A stretch of DNA of 9,509 nt from Deltaproteobacteria bacterium. Lineage in GTDB: Bacteria; Desulfobacterota; Binatia; UBA9968. The notes under the pieces were generated by a model, which saw nothing but the letters and a program-made list of their open reading frames with translations, was not told where the DNA came from and did no database searches. Location: positions 1 to 9,509 of the forward strand of contig JAHKKJ010000098.1 of the NCBI GenBank assembly GCA_020027655.1, in the 5' to 3' direction. The translations under genes were made by a program, and so were the position numbers. Of this stretch, positions 6,398-9,509 are shown piece after piece; position 1 is the first letter of the stretch, and the number at the start of each line of letters is the position of its first letter.

Positions 6398-8710
6398 ATG
6401 GCCAATCTCAAAGTCGTAGGCAAACCCTACCCGCGCTTGGACGGCCCGGATACCGTGACGGGCCGCGCCAACTATACGGTGGATGTCGTGTTGCCGTCGA
6501 TGCTCCACGCCAAGCTTTTTCGTAGCTCGGTACCGCACGCCAAAATAGGGCACGTCGACGTGAGCCGGGCGCGCGCGCTAGCGGGCGTCGCCGCAGTCCT
6601 AACGGCTGATGATGTGCCGCGCAAGAGATTCGGTTTCACGATCCAAGACGAGGAACTTTTTGCCGGTGAAAAGGTCCGCTACGTTGGCGATGTCATTGCC
6701 GCGGTTGCCGCCGTCAACGAGGAAGTCGCTGAACAAGCCATCGGCCTCATTGACTGCGACTACGAGGAGCTGCCGGCGGCTTTCAGCCCCGATGACGCTC
6801 TGAGGGAAAACGCGCCTTTGGTGCACGACAAGCTAAGTTCCTATCGGCTCAATAGCGCGCTCGCCCGCGACTGGCATCCGGTTCTCGGAACCAACATCGC
6901 CCATCAAACGGTTTTCACCAAAGGCGATATCGATCGCGGCTTTGCTGAAGCCGACGAAATCTTTGACGACACGTTCTGCTCGCAACAGGTGCAGCATTGT
7001 TCCTTAGAGCCGCATGCGGTCGTCGTCCACTGGGATGAGGACCGGCTCACGGTGTGGACGAGCACACAAAAAGTTTTTCTCGTGCGCTCCGGTTTGGCCG
7101 ACTTGTTTGATTTGGCGGAAAGCAAGATCCGCGTCATCGGAACCAAAGTGGGCGGGGGTTTTGGCGGCAAGAATTCGATGCGGCTTGAACCCTACGCCGT
7201 AGCGCTGTCGCTCAAGACCGGAAGACCGGTGCGGCTCGTCAATAGTCGCGCCGAGGAGTTTTCGGCCGCCGCCGGTTCAGTACCCGCAACGGTTCGGGTC
7301 AAAACGGGAGTCAAGCGGGACGGGACGATCACGGCGCGGGCTATGGATTTTACGTGGGATACCGGAGCCTATGCGGAAGGCTTACCCGGCAGCAATCGGG
7401 CGCTCAAGGACGGAGTTGGGCCTTACAAGATTCCCCATATTCGCGTCACCTCAACACTGGTCTACACCAACAAACTGCGCGGTTGTCCATTTCGCGGCCT
7501 TGGGATACCCGAAGCGGTATGGGCCGGCGAATCGCAAATGGATATTATCTCCGAGAAGTTAAAAATTGACCCCGTCGATCTACGTCTGAAAAACTGTCTC
7601 GATCAAGGCGACGAAACTCCAGCGGGCGACCGCGCAAACCACATCGCGCTGCGGGATTGTTTGCTAAAAGTCTCCGCTGAGCTCAAACGCTGGAAGAAAC
7701 ATGCCCCTTTGAATCATGGATTCGGCGTCGCGCTCCTGCATAAGTCACCAACGACTTCGGCAGCATCTTCCAACGCGCGTGTTCGCATAGGCGCCGACGG
7801 CAACGTGGAGTTGTTTATTGGCGCAACCGACGTCGGCGGCGGAACCGGAACGAGCCTTGGACAGATCGCCGCAGAAGAACTGGGTATTCCCCTGAACGAA
7901 ATCAAGGTTGTCATCGCCGATACGGAGCTGACGCCCTTCGACCATGGCACTTATTCGAGCCGGGTGACCCCCTACGTCGGTGCGGCCGTAAAGCTCGCTG
8001 CGACAGATGCCCGGCGACAGCTGCTGGAAGCGGCGTCTCACTTCTGGAATCTGCCGCCAGATGCTCTCCGTGTTGCCGGTAAGAAGGTTGTGGCGAAAGG
8101 CCGCAGGTCGATGACTTTCGCGGGAGTTATTGAGCAATCGAAGGTCACGGAGATCGTCGGCTTGGGATCGATTGAAAGCAAAAGACTTTGGGCAGGAGAT
8201 GCCTCAGGAGATGGAAAAGGTTTCGTCGCACCGGGATGGCCGTTTGGGGCTCAGGCGGTTGAGGTCGAGGTCGATCGCGAGACCGGCGTGGTGAAGCTCA
8301 TACGAGTTGCCTCAGCGCATGACGTCGGCAAAGCAATCAACCCCATGGCGCTCACTAGCCAGGTGCAGGGCGGAATTATGATGGGACTCGGCTACGCTCT
8401 CTGGGAAGGGCTGCTATTCGAAGAGGGAAAAATTGCCAACGCGAGCTTCGCAGACTACAAGATCGCCACTACCCGTGATATTCCAACCGCCGTGCCGATC
8501 ATCGTTGAAAAAAACTACGCCGCGGAACCGTACGGCGCCAAAGGAGTGGGAGAGATGGCCGTATTCGGTATCGCCCCGGCCTTGGCCAATGCGGTTGCCC
8601 GCACGGTTGGCGTGCGCATCAAAGAGTTACCGATGTCGGCGGAGAAGTTACTCGAACAGATCAAGAGAGGAGGGATGAGATGGCTTCGGCGGAAACAGCT
8701 GAGCCGATAG
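6398..8710 (+). CDS. Xanthine dehydrogenase family molybdopterin-binding (large) subunit
   Basis: This 770-residue protein is the catalytic Moco-binding subunit of a molybdenum hydroxylase, typically cytoplasmic and working with 2Fe-2S and FAD subunits. In order it has an a/b hammerhead domain (about 15-125; GKPYPRLDGPDTVTGRANYT), the first Moco-binding domain (about 140-370) with GGGFGGK near 252-258 and GCPFRGLGIPE starting at 362, and the second Moco domain (about 395-735) with PYGAKGVGE. Glu719 of that last motif is the expected catalytic base. The loop lacks the AYRCSFR of CO dehydrogenase form I, so it is not a typical CoxL. Length suits 4-hydroxybenzoyl-CoA reductase alpha or similar subunits; substrate cannot be read from sequence. 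A stop codon directly precedes the ATG, so no longer start exists. No small or FAD subunit is present. Its 3' end overlaps the UbiD gene by 31 bp. Confidence 0.93.
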   Translation: MANLKVVGKPYPRLDGPDTVTGRANYTVDVVLPSMLHAKLFRSSVPHAKIGHVDVSRARALAGVAAVLTADDVPRKRFGFTIQDEELFAGEKVRYVGDVIAAVAAVNEEVAEQAIGLIDCDYEELPAAFSPDDALRENAPLVHDKLSSYRLNSALARDWHPVLGTNIAHQTVFTKGDIDRGFAEADEIFDDTFCSQQVQHCSLEPHAVVVHWDEDRLTVWTSTQKVFLVRSGLADLFDLAESKIRVIGTKVGGGFGGKNSMRLEPYAVALSLKTGRPVRLVNSRAEEFSAAAGSVPATVRVKTGVKRDGTITARAMDFTWDTGAYAEGLPGSNRALKDGVGPYKIPHIRVTSTLVYTNKLRGCPFRGLGIPEAVWAGESQMDIISEKLKIDPVDLRLKNCLDQGDETPAGDRANHIALRDCLLKVSAELKRWKKHAPLNHGFGVALLHKSPTTSAASSNARVRIGADGNVELFIGATDVGGGTGTSLGQIAAEELGIPLNEIKVVIADTELTPFDHGTYSSRVTPYVGAAVKLAATDARRQLLEAASHFWNLPPDALRVAGKKVVAKGRRSMTFAGVIEQSKVTEIVGLGSIESKRLWAGDASGDGKGFVAPGWPFGAQAVEVEVDRETGVVKLIRVASAHDVGKAINPMALTSQVQGGIMMGLGYALWEGLLFEEGKIANASFADYKIATTRDIPTAVPIIVEKNYAAEPYGAKGVGEMAVFGIAPALANAVARTVGVRIKELPMSAEKLLEQIKRGGMRWLRRKQLSR
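8668..8674 (+). promoter_or_regulatory. Ribosome binding site of the UbiD-family gene, inside the hydroxylase gene
   Basis: AGGAGGG lies 5 nt before the ATG at 8680, within the last codons of the preceding gene. It favours 8680 as the start and implies co-transcription with translational coupling. The ATG at 8675 is in the hydroxylase frame and is not the start. Confidence 0.7.
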
Positions 8711-9509
8711 CGGAGGGCAATCTCCCGCGTTCCTACGAGGATGTCAGGCAGTGGCTCGACCTCGTGGAGTCGATGGGAGAGCTCAAGAGGATCAACGGCG
8801 CCGACTGGAATCTGGAGATCGGCACCATGGCGGAGCTGATTTACCGCGAGCGTTCCGGCACGATCCCAGCACTCTTATTCGATCGCATCAAGGGCTACCC
8901 GGAAGGGTTTCGGATTCTTTTCGGCCAGCAAACTTCCTATCGCCGTCTCGCTCTCATGGCCAGCCTGCCGCTGGACAGCGTGGGACTGAAGCTAGTCAGC
9001 AGGTTCAAAGAAAAGCTCCACAAGCTCCGGCCGATTCCACCTCGCGTCGTAAAGACCGGACCGGTCTTTGAAAACATGATGGCCGGCGACGCGATCGACA
9101 TACTCAAGTTCCCCGTGCCAAAAGTTCATGAGCTAGATGGCGGTCGATTCATCGGCACGGCTTGCATCGCCGTCACTCGCGATCCGGAGGATGGCTGGCT
9201 CAACCTCGGCACCTATCGCGCAATGGTGCATGACGCGAATTCCGTGGGGCTCTTTATGTCGTCCGCGGGCAAGCATGGACGCATGCACATGGAAAAATAT
9301 TTTAAGCAGGGAAAACTCTGCCCTGTGGTCTTGTGCGTTGGCCAAGATCCGTTGCTGCTTCTGGCCGCAGGGAACCCCATCGAACTTGGTTATTCTGAGT
9401 ACGATTACTGTGGCGGCATCAGAGGCAGACCCTACGATCTTGTCGAAGGTCAAGTCACCGCGCCGCATGTATGCGTTGTTCACGTCGGTGATCTCCAGTT
9501 CGCCGCGGC
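8680..9509 (+). CDS. UbiD-family decarboxylase, N-terminal ~60% (3' end truncated, possibly chimeric)
   Basis: The frame opens at ATG 8680 after AGGAGGG and is still open at the window edge (276 codons; family usually 450-500). UbiD-family enzymes (de)carboxylate aromatic or unsaturated acids with prenylated FMN made by UbiX, which is not in this window. The N-terminal part (RSYEDVRQWLDLVESMGELKRI) and FDRIKGYPEGFRILFG are typical. N175-LGTY-R180 matches the N-x4-R prFMN/metal motif, followed by KHGRMH with His199 and SEYDYCGGIRGRP with Glu240. It overlaps the hydroxylase gene by 31 bp. After about residue 260 (position 9459) the expected LPIPA-x2-EIV-type segment is missing: the frame reads APHVCVVHVGDLQFAA, while the opposite strand encodes an RmlA peptide. 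The last ~50-68 bp are probably not decarboxylase sequence. Substrate unknown; a multi-subunit aromatic decarboxylase is one possibility. Confidence 0.88.
   Translation, partial: MASAETAEPIAEGNLPRSYEDVRQWLDLVESMGELKRINGADWNLEIGTMAELIYRERSGTIPALLFDRIKGYPEGFRILFGQQTSYRRLALMASLPLDSVGLKLVSRFKEKLHKLRPIPPRVVKTGPVFENMMAGDAIDILKFPVPKVHELDGGRFIGTACIAVTRDPEDGWLNLGTYRAMVHDANSVGLFMSSAGKHGRMHMEKYFKQGKLCPVVLCVGQDPLLLLAAGNPIELGYSEYDYCGGIRGRPYDLVEGQVTAPHVCVVHVGDLQFAA
9442..9509 (-). pseudogene. rmlA: Fragment resembling glucose-1-phosphate thymidylyltransferase (RmlA)
   Basis: Read on the minus strand from 9507, the last bases encode RGELEITDVNNAYMRRGDL followed by TFD (ending at 9442). The pattern ARGELEITDVN-x-AY-x3-G-L is a hallmark of the sugar-nucleotidyltransferase segment of RmlA/RfbA proteins, which supply dTDP-glucose for rhamnose. 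In RmlA the next residues should lead to a W-x-DAGT motif. Here the frame continues KIVGSASDAATVIV, simply antisense to the UbiD gene, so the similarity ends near 9442-9450. This is a fragment of a second gene joined in opposite orientation, either by assembly chimerism at a contig edge or by a genuine rearrangement. The match rests on recall of the family motif, not a search. Confidence 0.6.

Noticed and set aside
6398..8710. Carbon monoxide dehydrogenase large subunit (CoxL form I).
   Set aside because: The loop reads GCPFRGLG rather than AYRCSFR, and no CoxS or CoxM genes are adjacent.
9133..9483. Minus-strand 116-codon frame taken as a complete gene.
   Set aside because: Only its first residues (to about 9442) resemble a protein family (RmlA); the rest is antisense to the UbiD gene. 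The RmlA part is reported separately as a fragment.
1..9509. CRISPR array, tRNA or rRNA gene, or insertion-sequence transposase.
   Set aside because: No regularly spaced direct repeats, no tRNA-like or rRNA sequence, and no transposase-like frame were seen.

Overview
The window looks like accessory metabolic DNA from an uncultured, fairly GC-rich Gram-negative bacterium. The gene set (paralogous Sec-exported solute-binding proteins, a lone molybdenum hydroxylase subunit, a UbiD-family decarboxylase, mobile palindromic intergenic repeats) resembles soil or sediment lineages once called deltaproteobacterial, or Binatota-, Rokubacteria- or Tectomicrobia-like groups. That placement is a guess from gene style. 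There is no rRNA or other marker here to support it.

Layout. Positions 1-114 hold the last 37 codons of a beta-class DNA methyltransferase on the plus strand. Converging on it from the right is a four-gene minus-strand unit, in transcription order: a solute-binding protein (5532-4408), two tandem paralogous binding proteins (4301-3204 and 3207-2104, overlapping by ATGA), and a fused two-domain ABC permease of the ferric/AfuB/FbpB type (2088-307). No ATPase gene accompanies it. The divergent spacer 5533-5864 carries a composite element: a 90-bp multi-hairpin palindromic repeat inside a perfect 19-bp inverted repeat. To the right, a plus-strand series follows: a small VOC-fold protein (5865-6266), a 131-bp spacer with two hairpins, a 770-residue molybdopterin-binding hydroxylase subunit (6398-8710), and a UbiD-family decarboxylase that overlaps it by 31 bp and runs off the end (8680 onward).

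How they may work together. The minus-strand genes look like periplasmic capture and import of a small solute. The absence of the FbpA-type double-tyrosine motif from the tandem pair argues against assuming iron. The plus-strand genes encode a Moco-dependent hydroxylase or reductase and a probable prenylated-FMN decarboxylase, a pairing that suits catabolism of an aromatic or heterocyclic acid. Linking import to catabolism is inference from adjacency.

The most notable hidden signal is at the right edge. The UbiD frame loses its family pattern after about 9459, and the opposite strand of the last ~68 bp encodes a recognisable glucose-1-phosphate thymidylyltransferase (RmlA) peptide. The end is therefore either a chimeric assembly junction or a real rearrangement into the decarboxylase gene.
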